Positions 55,071-64,000 of a stretch of DNA of 64,000 nt are shown in pieces. The notes under the pieces are model-generated. The model ran no database searches and was not told where the DNA came from. It saw nothing but the letters and a program-made list of their open reading frames with translations. Numbering within the stretch: the stretch's first letter is position 1; every line of letters begins with the position of its first letter. The translations under genes were made by a program, and so were the position numbers. This stretch comes from Ciceribacter lividus (GTDB taxonomy: Bacteria > Pseudomonadota > Alphaproteobacteria > Rhizobiales > Rhizobiaceae): the NCBI RefSeq assembly GCF_003337715.1, contig NZ_QPIX01000001.1:736682-800681 (forward strand), read 5' to 3'.

Positions 55071-58000
55071 TCAACCACGATTGTCCGGCGTGCGGCGGCG
55101 GCCGGATGGCGGTCGATCGCCGGCTTTCGTGGCCGCGACGACGCGCGGCGCGAGGCGTCTGCGCCTGGCCGCGGAGCCAGCGGTGGCCGTGTCGGTCGCC
55201 TTGCGCCAGCGCATGAGGCGGCCCGTCAGCGCCAGCGCGATCGCCCGGTATGTCGAGAAGTAGAGCAGTTGCCGGTAGAACACACGCTGCAGGGGAAGCA
55301 GCAGGATGAGGCGCTTGTCTTCCTTCGCTTCGAAATAGAAGGGCATGAGCCCGACCATGAGGTCGGACATCGCGAAAATGGTATATGCCGCGATCACATA
55401 GAGTGATGCTTCCGACCAGGGTGCCGAAGGGTCGAAATAGAGGGTCACGACGCGGTCGGCGACGACCCAGACGAGTCCGGCATCGATGAGCGGTGCCATG
55501 GTGGTCGTCAGCACGCCGAACAGCAGGAGATCGGTAATCGAGATCAGCCCGATGCCCTTCATCTCGAAGACGGCACCACGATGCTTCCAGCCGGTCTGCA
55601 TCATGCCGAACAGCCAGCGCAGGCGCTGGTGCAGGAAGCGGTCGAGGCTGGTCGGCGCTGCGGTGCGGGCGATCGCGTCCTCCTCGTAGACGACCCTGTA
55701 GCCGGCCCGGATGACGGAAACCGTCAGATCGGCATCCTCTGCGAAGGTTTCCGAGGAATAGTAGCCGGCATCCTCTACGGCCTTGCGACGCCAGGCGCCG
55801 AGGGCGCCGGGAACGACCAGCATCCCGTTGATGACCTCGGAAGCCCGCCGGTCGACGTTCTGGCTCGTCAGGTATTCGAGCGCCTGCATGCGTGTCAGCA
55901 AATGGTCGCGGTTGCGAACCTTGACGTTACCGGCCACCGCCCCGATAGAGGGGTCGCGGAAGTGACGGACGATCTTGCGTATCGCATCCGGCGCGATCTG
56001 GGTGTCGGCATCGATCGCCACGACGATATCGGTGTCGACATGCGTGTAGGCATGGTTGAGGGCGGCGTATTTGCCATGATTGGCTTGCCGCGTGATCAGG
56101 ACGCGTGAATTGCGGCTGTAGGTTTCCAGAAGCCGGACGCAGGTGTCATCGGTCGACCCGTCGTCGATGACGACGACCTTCAGGTCGGGATAGTCCGATG
56201 CGAGAACGGCGGCGATGGTGTCGAGGACGGTTTCCTCCTCGCAATAGGCGGGTATGAGCACGGTGACCGGCGGGGCATAGTCCGCGACGCGCAACGGATG
56301 GGGGGTGCGAAGCTGGGAGGCGACAATGACGAAGACCGCACGTGTGATGCCAGCGACGATGGATATCCAGAAGAGCCAATAGAACGCCCGGGACTGGTAA
56401 CGGATGATGTCGAAGGAGATTGCGTCGAACATGGCGTCGGCACGTCGGTCCTGCGGCATGATCACCTCCTCGGGCAGGCCGAGCATGTCGGCGAGCGAGA
56501 CGAAGCGGTAACCTTCCCGGCGGAGCGTGCTGACAAGGATCGGGATCGCCTTTATGGTCGCTTCCCTGTCGCCTCCGCCGTCGTGCAAGACGATGACATT
56601 GCCGCGTCCGGTCTTCAGTTGCCGCAGAACCGAAGCGACGATCTCGTCCGGGGAGATCCGCTGCCAGTCGGGCGGCACGATGTCGGCACCGGTGACGATG
56701 TAGCCCTGCTGGTCGAGGAGGCGCATCGGTTCCGCCTCGGCGCCCGTCAGAGGGCCTTCGCTGCGGCCGTAGGGCGAACGGAAGAGCAGCGTCTGGCGCC
56801 CGGTGAGGCTCGCGATCAACCGCTCGGTGATGTTGAGCTCGAAGCGTGAGCGCCATTCGGACGATTGCTCGAGCATCGGATGGGAGTAGGTGTGGACGCC
56901 GATCTCATAGCCCCTTTCGACGATCCGGCGGACGATGTCGGTGTTTTCCAGCGCCTGCCGGCCGATGACGAAGAACGCGCCCGGCGCATCGAGGGCGGAC
57001 AGCTCGTTCAGGATCGCATCGGTAAAGCGCGGGTCCGGTCCGTCGTCGAAGCTGAGCGCCACCATTCCCGGCTTGCCGGCGCCGTAACGCAGCACGCTGA
57101 AGGGTTCTGCCGCGCGTTCGTAGTTCTCTTCGGTGATGAGGCCCGTGACTGGATCGAGCACGACGTCACGGAGGCCGGTTTCCGGCGCCCGGACCAGTTT
57201 GTGGAAAGCGCCCTTGCCGTCGTAGCCGATGTAGCCGGCGAGCGGCACGTTCTTCAGAAGCGACTGAACCGGCTTTCGAGCCGACGGGCCGTCGAGCAGG
57301 CGCCAGACGCCCGGGTCGGCATCGGTCAACGGCCAGATGGCGACGGCGGGCATCTGCCCGGAGGCCGAGAGTGCGACCAACTGATTGTGGAACGAGATGG
57401 CGTCGAGCAGCCAGATGCGGTGCCGGTTGCCGTCGCGGTCGATGAAGCGGGTCGTGGAATTGAGCGAAACCGGATCCACCCGGATGCCGCTCCTGTAAAG
57501 GCCGGCAAGCCGGGAAGCCTCGGGAAAGCTCATCTCTCGCGGAACATTGTCGCCGCTCACCCAGTCGTAGCTGAGATTGCCGAGGGCGATGACGAGCTTT
57601 TCCGGCGGAACCTGCGCGGCGACCGAGGCGGCCAGGTCGGTGAACCATGCCTGGGGCGCGAGCGGCACCGGACGGGCGCTGTTGGCGGGCTCGTCGAAGG
57701 CGAGCACGACATAGCGATCGACCGACGCTGCAATGGTCGCGTCCGTCCATGGCGTCTGATAGCTTGCGACGACGACGCAGGTCTGGCGATCGATCGCGGC
57801 AAAGGACTGCCGGAGCCCTGCGAGCAGCCGTCCGAGATCCTCGTAGGAGGTATCGGGCACGCTTGCGATGTTGAGGCATATCCCGTCATAGGCCCTCGCC
57901 GCGACCTCGCGTACAAGCGCCGAGCGGATCTGCTCCACCTTCTCCGGGGAGGCGAGCGCGCGTGCGATCTCGGCGGGATCGAAAAGATCGACGACCGGCA

Positions 58001-58550
58001 GCAAGGTGAGTGCCCAGCGGCGGGGTGCGACGACATCGGCAATACGCACCTGGTGGGTGGCGGAAAACCCGAGCGGCATGAGTTCACCCGCAGGCAAGGC
58101 GATCTGATACCATTCGGGCATCAGGCCATCGAGGGTGGCGAGGTGCTCTTCGAGAGCCTGGTCGCCCCATTCCGACCAGTAGGGCAGATAGCCGTAAACC
58201 TCCTCCGGGACGGGCGCCTTCCTCGGGGCAGCGGGGCCTGCGTCCGGGGAGGGCTGCGGCACGCCAACGGCCGCGGGACGGGATCTTGGAGCCGGCGGCG
58301 TTCTCTGGTCGGCAAACGCCATCCCGCCGCCGGCGATTTCGGGCGCGGGCAGCTTACCAAGCAGATAGATCCCGAGACCGAAGCTGACGAACCACGCGAT
58401 GGCGCCGAGCACCAAAAGAGAGCCGACGACCTCGAGGGCGATGCCCCTTCTGGCTGTAGGATCGTAAAATATCGGACTTTGCTTCTTCTTCCGGCGTCCG
58501 TTCTTCGAGCCGGGTTCTGGCGGGCTTGGTTTCAATGACAAGGTCAGCAC
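55071..58550 (-). CDS. Trimodular GH18-like / NodB deacetylase / GT2 fusion protein, copy 2
   Basis: 1159 residues, start GTG 58550 with CAGGAA upstream. Same order as copy 1: an N-terminal helix (38-65), GH18-like domain with YDGICLNIASVP (again without the catalytic Glu, and with Asn for Asp), NodB with LSFDDGPD, HTYSHP and RSPYGRSEG, and GT2 with DDGSTD, DADTQI, FAEDADL and QRLRW, followed by C-terminal helices. The two copies are clearly related over their full length but differ at many positions, so this is an old tandem duplication. The extreme C terminus is Arg-rich. It is divergent from the DUF3131 gene at 58692, with 141 bases of shared control DNA. Confidence 0.9.
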   Translation of the reverse strand: MLTLSLKPSPPEPGSKNGRRKKKQSPIFYDPTARRGIALEVVGSLLVLGAIAWFVSFGLGIYLLGKLPAPEIAGGGMAFADQRTPPAPRSRPAAVGVPQPSPDAGPAAPRKAPVPEEVYGYLPYWSEWGDQALEEHLATLDGLMPEWYQIALPAGELMPLGFSATHQVRIADVVAPRRWALTLLPVVDLFDPAEIARALASPEKVEQIRSALVREVAARAYDGICLNIASVPDTSYEDLGRLLAGLRQSFAAIDRQTCVVVASYQTPWTDATIAASVDRYVVLAFDEPANSARPVPLAPQAWFTDLAASVAAQVPPEKLVIALGNLSYDWVSGDNVPREMSFPEASRLAGLYRSGIRVDPVSLNSTTRFIDRDGNRHRIWLLDAISFHNQLVALSASGQMPAVAIWPLTDADPGVWRLLDGPSARKPVQSLLKNVPLAGYIGYDGKGAFHKLVRAPETGLRDVVLDPVTGLITEENYERAAEPFSVLRYGAGKPGMVALSFDDGPDPRFTDAILNELSALDAPGAFFVIGRQALENTDIVRRIVERGYEIGVHTYSHPMLEQSSEWRSRFELNITERLIASLTGRQTLLFRSPYGRSEGPLTGAEAEPMRLLDQQGYIVTGADIVPPDWQRISPDEIVASVLRQLKTGRGNVIVLHDGGGDREATIKAIPILVSTLRREGYRFVSLADMLGLPEEVIMPQDRRADAMFDAISFDIIRYQSRAFYWLFWISIVAGITRAVFVIVASQLRTPHPLRVADYAPPVTVLIPAYCEEETVLDTIAAVLASDYPDLKVVVIDDGSTDDTCVRLLETYSRNSRVLITRQANHGKYAALNHAYTHVDTDIVVAIDADTQIAPDAIRKIVRHFRDPSIGAVAGNVKVRNRDHLLTRMQALEYLTSQNVDRRASEVINGMLVVPGALGAWRRKAVEDAGYYSSETFAEDADLTVSVIRAGYRVVYEEDAIARTAAPTSLDRFLHQRLRWLFGMMQTGWKHRGAVFEMKGIGLISITDLLLFGVLTTTMAPLIDAGLVWVVADRVVTLYFDPSAPWSEASLYVIAAYTIFAMSDLMVGLMPFYFEAKEDKRLILLLPLQRVFYRQLLYFSTYRAIALALTGRLMRWRKATDTATAGSAARRRRLAPRVVAATKAGDRPPSGRRRTPDNRG

Positions 58551-58691
58551 CCGTTCCTGCCGTAAACCTTTCCATTATTCTTACCTGATATTCGAATGTT
58601 ATGAAACTGATCTGCGTCAAAGACATCCGTGATTTGTGACCAAAACTGGCCATGTCGGCCGTCTCCAATGTGAACCCGAAAGAGGCAATCC

Positions 58692-61310
58692 ATGCGTCTG
58701 ACCCGCCGTGAAGTCCTACAATCGTTGTGCATAGGTGTCGTCGGGGCGCCTTTTCTTGCCGGCGGGATGGCCCGCGCGCAGGCCTATACGCCTTTCATGC
58801 TGGTCCTCGATGGAACTGACGGTGCGCCGGCGCGGGACAAGATGCGCCTCCTTTCCGAGGCGATTATCCGTCGCAACGTGCCGCTCGGTCTTGCGCTGCC
58901 GGCGGACGCCGGAGACGAGGCGTTCAGCGCGGCGCTCGCGCTACGGGCGGCCTATGGGGGGATGTTCGAGCCTGTCGTCTTCCTGCCCGGCATGGAGACG
59001 GAGCGGGTCTACTTCCAGATGCGCCGCGCCGGCATCGCGCAGGCGCGGCTGGCGGCGCTCGCGACAAGGTCGGAGGACGGCGCGCTGCAGCACGCTGCCT
59101 GCGTCACAATGCTCTGCCGGCAGGGCGAGACGGAGGTGCCGACGCTTTCCGGCGTCAGGGCCGGCGGTTTCCGTACCGTTCTGGTGATGCCGAAGGAGGA
59201 TGCGCCGACCAGCTATTCCGAGACCGAGAACGGCATCATGCATGTGGCGGGCGGACTGCGCCTCGGCTCACTCGCCGAACTCGATGAGCGGCGGGGAAAG
59301 ATCACCCAGCGCATGGCAAGCGACGAGCCGGCCGTGCTCTACGTCTCGCTCGCCGACATCACCCGCTTCGACGACGATCGCCTCGCCGCGCTGGCGGCCG
59401 CACTCGCCGATTTCATCGCGGAGGCGGAGGACGAGGGAAAGATCGCGACGATCCTGCCCTCGGAATTCTACCTGCGTTCGGAGGCCTTTTCGCGCGACAT
59501 CGCGCTTCATCTCGATCTGGGCTCCGGCGCTGCCCCGACGGATGCCGAGACGGCCTTCGTCAAGGCGCTGACGGCGGCCGGGATCGCGTTTACCCGCTCG
59601 GGCGGAGCGGATGTGACCGACGGGGCGGGTTGCCCGATGCTCGGCACGGACCCGCAGATGCCGGACTGGCAGGCGGTGCGGGCCGCGGCGGGCGTCGCCT
59701 TCGATCTCGACAAGCCTGAGGGTGAGGCCGCACCCGTGACCTGTGCAGTGACGGCGAAGGAGGGGCCGGATGCGGCGCTGCTGTCGTCGGCCGGGATCAC
59801 GGTGACCGCCGTGCTTGACGGAGGCGAGGGGAACGGAGGACTGGACGAGAACGGGCTCCTCAACGTGCCGGTCGCTTTCCGGATCGACGGTGGGCTGCGG
59901 ATCGGCAACGGCCGCGAACTGGCGGAAACGCTGAATACCCGGCTCGGCCACGAGCGCGATGCGCTGGTGATGGTCGGCGGTGCGGCGCTCGCCGAGGGCG
60001 GGGCGGGTGAGGTGATCGCCGGCGTCCTGGGCGGCCTTGCAGTCCGCAAGGGTAACCGCGTGACGGGGCTCGGGGCCTTTGGTGCGGCGGTGACCGGCCG
60101 CGACCCGATCTTCGGGCGGCTTCAGCGGTCGCAGCAGATGCGCTTTGCCGAGACCAGCGCCGGCGAGGCGGTGATCGACGCTGCCGAGAAGGCGCGGCTC
60201 GAGGCGGATGCCGAACTCGCGTGGCGGTACTTCACGCGCCTTTCGGACAAGTGGACCGGCCTTGCGCCAGCGAGCGCCGAAGCCTCCGGCTCGAGCGTCG
60301 TTCCCTATCCCTTCGTCACCATGTGGGACATCGCGAGCCAGATATTCGGACTGGTCGCCGCCCACGCGCTCGGGCTTGCGACGGACGATGAATTCGCCGA
60401 GGCGGCGGGAAAGATCCTGAAAAGCCTGCCGGCAACGCGCATCGGCAAGCTCCGACTGCCGCAGGCGAACGTGTCGACGAGGCGTGGCGGTGCGGTGGAA
60501 AACAGTTACAACGCCTCCGACACCGGCCGGCTGCTGGTGGCCCTGAAGCTGCTCGCAGGCCGGGGATTGGACAAGGACGTCGCCGCCGTGCTGGCCCGCT
60601 GGGACCTTGCGGCCACGATCTCGCAGCGCCGGATGCACGACATCGACGACGGCAGGTGGAAGACCTATTTCCGCTCCAATTACGCCCACTACGCCGCCCG
60701 CGGCTTCGCGCTCTGGGGCATGGAGGTCGACACACCTTACGCGCCGGAGCCGGAGGATGTCGCGACCGACCGGCGCATGCGCATCCTCGGCAAGGTCGCC
60801 GACATCGGCGCGGTCGGGACGGAGCCGCACACGCTGGAGGCGATGGAGTTCGGCGCCTCCGAGGCCGCGCAGGTGATCTCCGACGTCCTCTTTGCCGCCC
60901 AGGTCGACGAATATCGCAGGACGGGCCGGTTCGTCTGCGTCTCGGAAAGCTCGATCGACCGCGCGCCCTGGTTCGTCTACCAGGGGCTCGAGGTCGACGC
61001 GGAAGAAGACCCGTGGGCGCTGGAGACCATGGTCGACCGGGCGCGCTACGGAACGCCGGAGATGCGCCGGGCGCTCGACGTGGTGAACTGCAAGGGCGCC
61101 TATCTCTGGAATGCGGTGCGTCCGCACGCCTATTCGGCCCGCCTCGTCGAACATGTGCGCGAAAGGGGCCGCGTCCCCGGACTCGGATTCGCCTCCGGCA
61201 TCTATGCCGCGACCGGCCGGCAGACGACGAACTACAGCGACGTCAACACCAACGGCGTCATCCTCGAAGCCATCGCCTATACGCTGAAGGGGCGCACGGC
61301 GCTGTTGTGA
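58692..61310 (+). CDS. Exported DUF3131-containing protein
   Basis: 872 residues. The start carries RLTRREVLQSLCIGVVGAPFL, a Tat-like twin-arginine signal, so export with a folded state or cofactor is possible. The C-terminal 400 residues match DUF3131 (for example VTMWDIASQIFGLVAAHALG, NSYNASDTGRLLVALKLL, SYRSNYAHY-like FRSNYAHYAARGFALWG). DUF3131 proteins accompany glycosyltransferases and resemble alpha-toroid glycan-acting enzymes. The N-terminal half resembles a polysaccharide-deacetylase-like barrel without its metal site. With the two fusion synthases next door, it is likely a periplasmic part of the same polymer system. Confidence 0.82.
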   Translation: MRLTRREVLQSLCIGVVGAPFLAGGMARAQAYTPFMLVLDGTDGAPARDKMRLLSEAIIRRNVPLGLALPADAGDEAFSAALALRAAYGGMFEPVVFLPGMETERVYFQMRRAGIAQARLAALATRSEDGALQHAACVTMLCRQGETEVPTLSGVRAGGFRTVLVMPKEDAPTSYSETENGIMHVAGGLRLGSLAELDERRGKITQRMASDEPAVLYVSLADITRFDDDRLAALAAALADFIAEAEDEGKIATILPSEFYLRSEAFSRDIALHLDLGSGAAPTDAETAFVKALTAAGIAFTRSGGADVTDGAGCPMLGTDPQMPDWQAVRAAAGVAFDLDKPEGEAAPVTCAVTAKEGPDAALLSSAGITVTAVLDGGEGNGGLDENGLLNVPVAFRIDGGLRIGNGRELAETLNTRLGHERDALVMVGGAALAEGGAGEVIAGVLGGLAVRKGNRVTGLGAFGAAVTGRDPIFGRLQRSQQMRFAETSAGEAVIDAAEKARLEADAELAWRYFTRLSDKWTGLAPASAEASGSSVVPYPFVTMWDIASQIFGLVAAHALGLATDDEFAEAAGKILKSLPATRIGKLRLPQANVSTRRGGAVENSYNASDTGRLLVALKLLAGRGLDKDVAAVLARWDLAATISQRRMHDIDDGRWKTYFRSNYAHYAARGFALWGMEVDTPYAPEPEDVATDRRMRILGKVADIGAVGTEPHTLEAMEFGASEAAQVISDVLFAAQVDEYRRTGRFVCVSESSIDRAPWFVYQGLEVDAEEDPWALETMVDRARYGTPEMRRALDVVNCKGAYLWNAVRPHAYSARLVEHVRERGRVPGLGFASGIYAATGRQTTNYSDVNTNGVILEAIAYTLKGRTALL

Positions 61311-61334
61311 GGGTGGCGGCCGGGCGGCGCGCCG

Positions 61335-62442
61335 TCAGGCGGCGGCTGCGGTCCGTCGGGCGAGCCCCACAAGGACGATCGCCGCGATCATCAGGCCACC
61401 GGCGGCGAGAAAGGTGAGCCGCATCCCGGCGGCGATGGCCGAAGGTGCGGCATGGGCGAGATCCTCCGTCCCGGTGCCGAGCGCGAAGACAGCGCCCATG
61501 ACGGCCGCGCCGGCGACGAGCCCGATATTGCGCGACAGGCCAAGCAGCCCGGAGACGGTGCCGCGGCGATCACTCGGCACGCCGGAGAGTGTCGCGACAT
61601 TGTTGGCGGCCTGGAAGAACTGGTAGCCCGGCGTCAGGACGACGATGGCCAACACATAGCCGCCGAGGCCGATTGCCTCCGGCAGGAGTGCCAGCAGGAA
61701 GGCGCCTGCCGTCAGCAGGAGGAGGCCGCTCGCCAGCACCCGGCTGGTGCCCCAGGTGTCGACCAGTCGACCGGAGGGAACCCCGCTGAAGATCGAGATC
61801 ACCGGACCGACCGACATCACGAGACCGATCAGGGTTTCCTTCAGGCCGAGGCCGCCGCCCAGGTAGAAGGGGCCGACCACCAGGGTCGTCATCATTACGG
61901 CGGCGACCGCGAGATTGACGAGGAGATTGGGCACGATGCTCCTGTCGAACGTCATCCATGCGCTCGGCGCCGGCGTCTTGCCACCCGAGTCGGCCGGCAG
62001 AACGGCGATGGCGAGGATGAGCGCGAGCCCGGCCGACGCGCGCCGCGCCCGCCGTCTCGCGGATCAGCGCCATGGAAAGGGTCATGAGGAATGCCGCGCC
62101 TATGCCCTGAACGGCCCGCGCCGCGATCAGCAGCTGGAGACCCGGTGCGAGACCGCAGACCAGAGAGGCGAGGGCGAAGAGGCAGAGACCGGCGACGAGC
62201 ATCCGCTTCAGACCATGAACGTCGCCGAGGCGGCCGGCGACGACGACCGCCGCCGTCAGGCCCGCGAGATAGGCGACGACGACCGCCTGAACCGCGCCGA
62301 AGGAGGCGGAGAACGCCCCGGCCAGCGCCGGCAGCGCGATGTTGGCGATGCTGGTGCCGAGCGAGGCGAGCAGCATTGCGAGTGCAAGCGTCGTCGCGAT
62401 CATCCCCGTCCGTTCAGATCGGCCTGTTTCTTCCTGTTTCAT
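61335..62442 (-). pseudogene. MFS efflux transporter (DHA2-like) with internal deletion and frameshift
   Basis: The 5' part (from ATG 62442, AAGGGGAAAG upstream) encodes the first helices of a drug-efflux-type MFS protein up to ALIRETAGAARVG. The frame then runs into Arg-rich nonsense (RARAHPRHRR). In another frame the transporter resumes directly with LALILAIAVLPADSGGKTP and continues to the normal end at 61335. The join is near 62030-62041. About 40-45 residues, the part containing motif C (GxxxGPxxGG) and the following loop, are missing, so the loss is not a mere sequencing slip. The gene is divergent from an intact MerR regulator. Confidence 0.85.
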
Positions 62443-62485
62443 CGGCTTTCCCCTTGTGTGATTTGCCATTCAGGAGCAGGCTACG

Positions 62486-62505
62486 ACTTCAAGTCGACTT
62501 GAGGT
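62486..62505. promoter_or_regulatory. SoxR/MerR-type operator between the MFS and MerR genes
   Basis: acttcaagtcgacttgaggt: a palindrome perfect over 14 bases (62489-62502) and nearly so over 20. It resembles the SoxR box CCTCAAGTT-AACTTGAGG, lies 6 bases before the MerR ATG and 44 upstream of the MFS ATG, and fits control of both. Confidence 0.65.
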
Positions 62506-62510
62506 CAAGC

Positions 62511-62954
62511 ATGAAATTTCTGGATATCGGAGAGGTCGCTGCAGCAAGCGGAATGGCGCCCTCGGCGCTGCGCTACTACGAGGAGGTGGGGCTGATCACA
62601 TCGGTGTCACGGCACGGCCTGCGCCGGCAGTTTCCGCCCGAGGTGCTGCTGCAACTGAAGCTGATTGCCATGGGACGCTCCGCCGGATTCTCGCTCGACG
62701 AGATCGCCGGAATGTTCGGCCGCAACGGCCTGCCGGAGGCGCCGCGCGACGTGCTTCATCAGAAGGCCGACGACCTCGACCGGCAGATCCGGGAGCTGAC
62801 GGCGCTTCGCGACACGTTGCGCCATGTCGCCGACTGCCCGGCACCCTCGCACCTGGAGTGCCCGACCTTCCGGCGGCTCGCGGATGTGGCGGGAAAGCGC
62901 GGCCGGCGGCGGGCGGCGTCGAAGGGTGGACAGGCGCGTTCGGGACGCGGGTGA
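62511..62954 (+). CDS. MerR-family transcriptional regulator
   Basis: 147 residues from ATG 62511. The HTH (about 4-40; DIGEVAAASGMAPSALRYYEEVGLI) and coiled dimer helix (about 80-115) are normal. The C terminus has two Cys in CPAPSHLECPTF, not the four-Cys cluster of true SoxR, so it is a SoxR-related but probably not 2Fe-2S-type regulator. It likely controlled the divergent MFS exporter, now broken. Ends with a basic RGRRRAASKGGQARSGRG tail. Confidence 0.88.
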   Translation: MKFLDIGEVAAASGMAPSALRYYEEVGLITSVSRHGLRRQFPPEVLLQLKLIAMGRSAGFSLDEIAGMFGRNGLPEAPRDVLHQKADDLDRQIRELTALRDTLRHVADCPAPSHLECPTFRRLADVAGKRGRRRAASKGGQARSGRG

Positions 62955-62988
62955 GGGCTCGAGGCATCTACCCTGAATGTGATCCGAT

Positions 62989-63573
62989 CTAGGGGGCCGT
63001 CACCACCAGGGCCTTGCAGGCGACGGCGCCTTCGCGCCGGTAGCTGTGGGGCACGCTGGAATCGAAATACATCGCGTCGCCGGCATGGAGCACGTTTTCC
63101 TCCCCGTCGACGTCGACCGCGAGGCGGCCGCTCAGCACGTAGATGAATTCCGCGCTGCCGTGCCGGTGCGGCTCCGACGGTGGCGCATCGGCGGGGAATT
63201 CTGCATAGAACGCCTCCATCCGTCGGTCCGCGACCGGATAGTCCAGGCTTTCGAACAGCCAGGCGGGCGGCCCGTCGCTTGCCGGCACCGGGAGCCTGAT
63301 CCGTTCTCCCTTGCGCACCACCGCGACCAGAGGCCTGTCCTTGTCCGGCGCGAAGAAGTGATCGAGGCCGACGCCGAAGACCATCGCGATGCGGACCAGG
63401 GTCGGCAGGGTCGGGAAGAGCTGGCCACGCTCGATCTTCGACAGCATGGCGGGGGACAGCCCCGTATGGGCGCCGAGCTGCACCAGGCCGAGCTTCTTTT
63501 TCAGTCGCAGCGCCCTGATGCGGGGGCCGATCGCATAGCGCTGAAGTTCGTTGGTCAGGGTCTCGGACAGCAC
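62989..63573 (-). CDS. XRE-family regulator with cupin sensor domain
   Basis: 194 residues, start GTG 63573. HTH_3 domain at about 17-72 ([32 protein letters not shown]) and a small cupin at about 120-190 ([23 protein letters not shown]). This architecture (HTH plus cupin_2) is typical of regulators of amine, sugar or fatty-acid genes. The target may be the divergent fasciclin gene or something beyond the window. The region 63574-63738 between them is AT-rich and holds divergent promoters. Confidence 0.88.
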   Translation of the reverse strand: MLSETLTNELQRYAIGPRIRALRLKKKLGLVQLGAHTGLSPAMLSKIERGQLFPTLPTLVRIAMVFGVGLDHFFAPDKDRPLVAVVRKGERIRLPVPASDGPPAWLFESLDYPVADRRMEAFYAEFPADAPPSEPHRHGSAEFIYVLSGRLAVDVDGEENVLHAGDAMYFDSSVPHSYRREGAVACKALVVTAP

Positions 63574-63738
63574 GTCTGCAAACCTTGTTTTCGTGTCGTG
63601 AATGCCTTTGTAGCGAATTTTTCAGCTTATGAAACTCTGCTTAATTATCACGAATATGTTATTGGCATGAAAAGGAATTGTCACCAGATGATAATTCGTG
63701 CCCTGCCAAGCGGGCATGTCATCGAGAGGAACAATGCC

Positions 63739-64000
63739 ATGAAACTGAAGACAGCCATTCTTGCCGCAACGATCGGTCTTGCGGGTCTCCAGGGCGCCGC
63801 AGCCGCCGAAAAGGACATCGTCGACACGGCCGTCGAAGCGGGTCAGTTCAAGACGCTCGCCGCAGCGCTCGACGCCGCCGGCCTTGTGACGACCCTGAAG
63901 GGCGCCGGTCCCTTCACGGTCTTTGCGCCGACCGACGAGGCATTCGCCAAGCTGCCGGCCGGCACCGTCGAGGGCCTCCTGAAACCCGAGAACAAGCAGA
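63739..64000 (+). CDS. Fasciclin-domain exported protein (partial, runs off window end)
   Basis: 87 residues visible. A signal peptide ([21 protein letters not shown], cleavage about residue 23) precedes a fasciclin (FAS1) domain start: [21 protein letters not shown] and [22 protein letters not shown]1 proteins act in cell-surface adhesion; in rhizobia Nex18/ExoP-linked proteins of this type affect symbiosis. The ATG 63739 has an AGAGGAACAA site upstream. Confidence 0.88.
   Translation, partial: MKLKTAILAATIGLAGLQGAAAAEKDIVDTAVEAGQFKTLAAALDAAGLVTTLKGAGPFTVFAPTDEAFAKLPAGTVEGLLKPENKQ

Noticed and set aside
62511..62954. True SoxR
   Set aside because: The protein has only two Cys in the C-terminal region instead of the four-Cys 2Fe-2S cluster, although the operator is SoxR-like.

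Overview
The window is GC-rich, densely coded DNA from an alphaproteobacterium. It is almost certainly a member of the Rhizobiales, probably Rhizobiaceae. The evidence is the rhizobial-type short palindromic intergenic repeats, small DUF1127 genes beside a VtlR/LsrB-like LysR gene, ExoD, an entericidin-like lipoprotein, a GbdR-like regulator and a UvrB with long terminal extensions. No rRNA, tRNA, CRISPR array, integrase or transposase was seen.

Layout. (a) 1-2.3 kb: the 5' part of a nonribosomal peptide synthetase on the minus strand (condensation then adenylation domain), interrupted by one in-frame TGA. (b) 2.8-6 kb: housekeeping genes (dusA, a cold-shock gene, a J-domain protein). (c) 6-10 kb: a repeat-rich, locally AT-rich island holding a SIR2-like plus serine/threonine-kinase gene. 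It reads as one fused defence-type protein split by a single-base frameshift in a run of six C. (d) 10-24 kb: uvrB, whose 3' end has absorbed several palindromic repeats into its reading frame; a GGDEF-EAL protein; a thioesterase; a lipoprotein; TauE; a GbdR-like regulator; two DUF1127 genes with a LysR regulator; and a MocR regulator with its divergent FMN-type oxidase. (e) 24-26.7 kb: a large autotransporter.

(f) 26.7-48 kb: a large gene set for B12-dependent one-carbon transfer from glycine betaine or a related methylated amine. It includes an MttB/MtgB-type methyltransferase without pyrrolysine, its corrinoid protein, a methyl-corrinoid:tetrahydrofolate methyltransferase and a corrinoid reductive activase (RACo/RamA type). 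It also has a MetF-like methylene-THF reductase with a MetV-like cysteine-rich partner, a ferredoxin, DUF1638 and 'virulence factor' proteins, a betaine-homocysteine methyltransferase, a ProXWV-type quaternary-amine transporter and cobQ. Taken together they predict import of the betaine, transfer of its methyl group through a corrinoid to THF, oxidation or use of the methyl-THF, repair of inactivated corrinoid and supply of cobalamin. Direct repeats (TGCGAC/AGCGAC, spaced 21-22 bp) lie upstream of two of these transcription units and in front of the gbdR-like gene, which suggests an AraC-family regulon.

(g) 48-61 kb: a surface-polysaccharide region: an OafA-type acyltransferase, a secreted protein, two tandem 1.16-kaa GH18-like/NodB-deacetylase/GT2 fusion proteins and a divergent exported DUF3131 protein. 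(h) 61-64 kb: a MFS pseudogene with an internal deletion, its divergent MerR regulator with a SoxR-like operator, an XRE-cupin regulator and the start of a fasciclin-domain protein.

The leading candidate for an undescribed system is the SIR2-kinase locus. The betaine/corrinoid locus with its predicted operator is the strongest metabolic story. All functions are inferred from motifs and context; no database search was possible.
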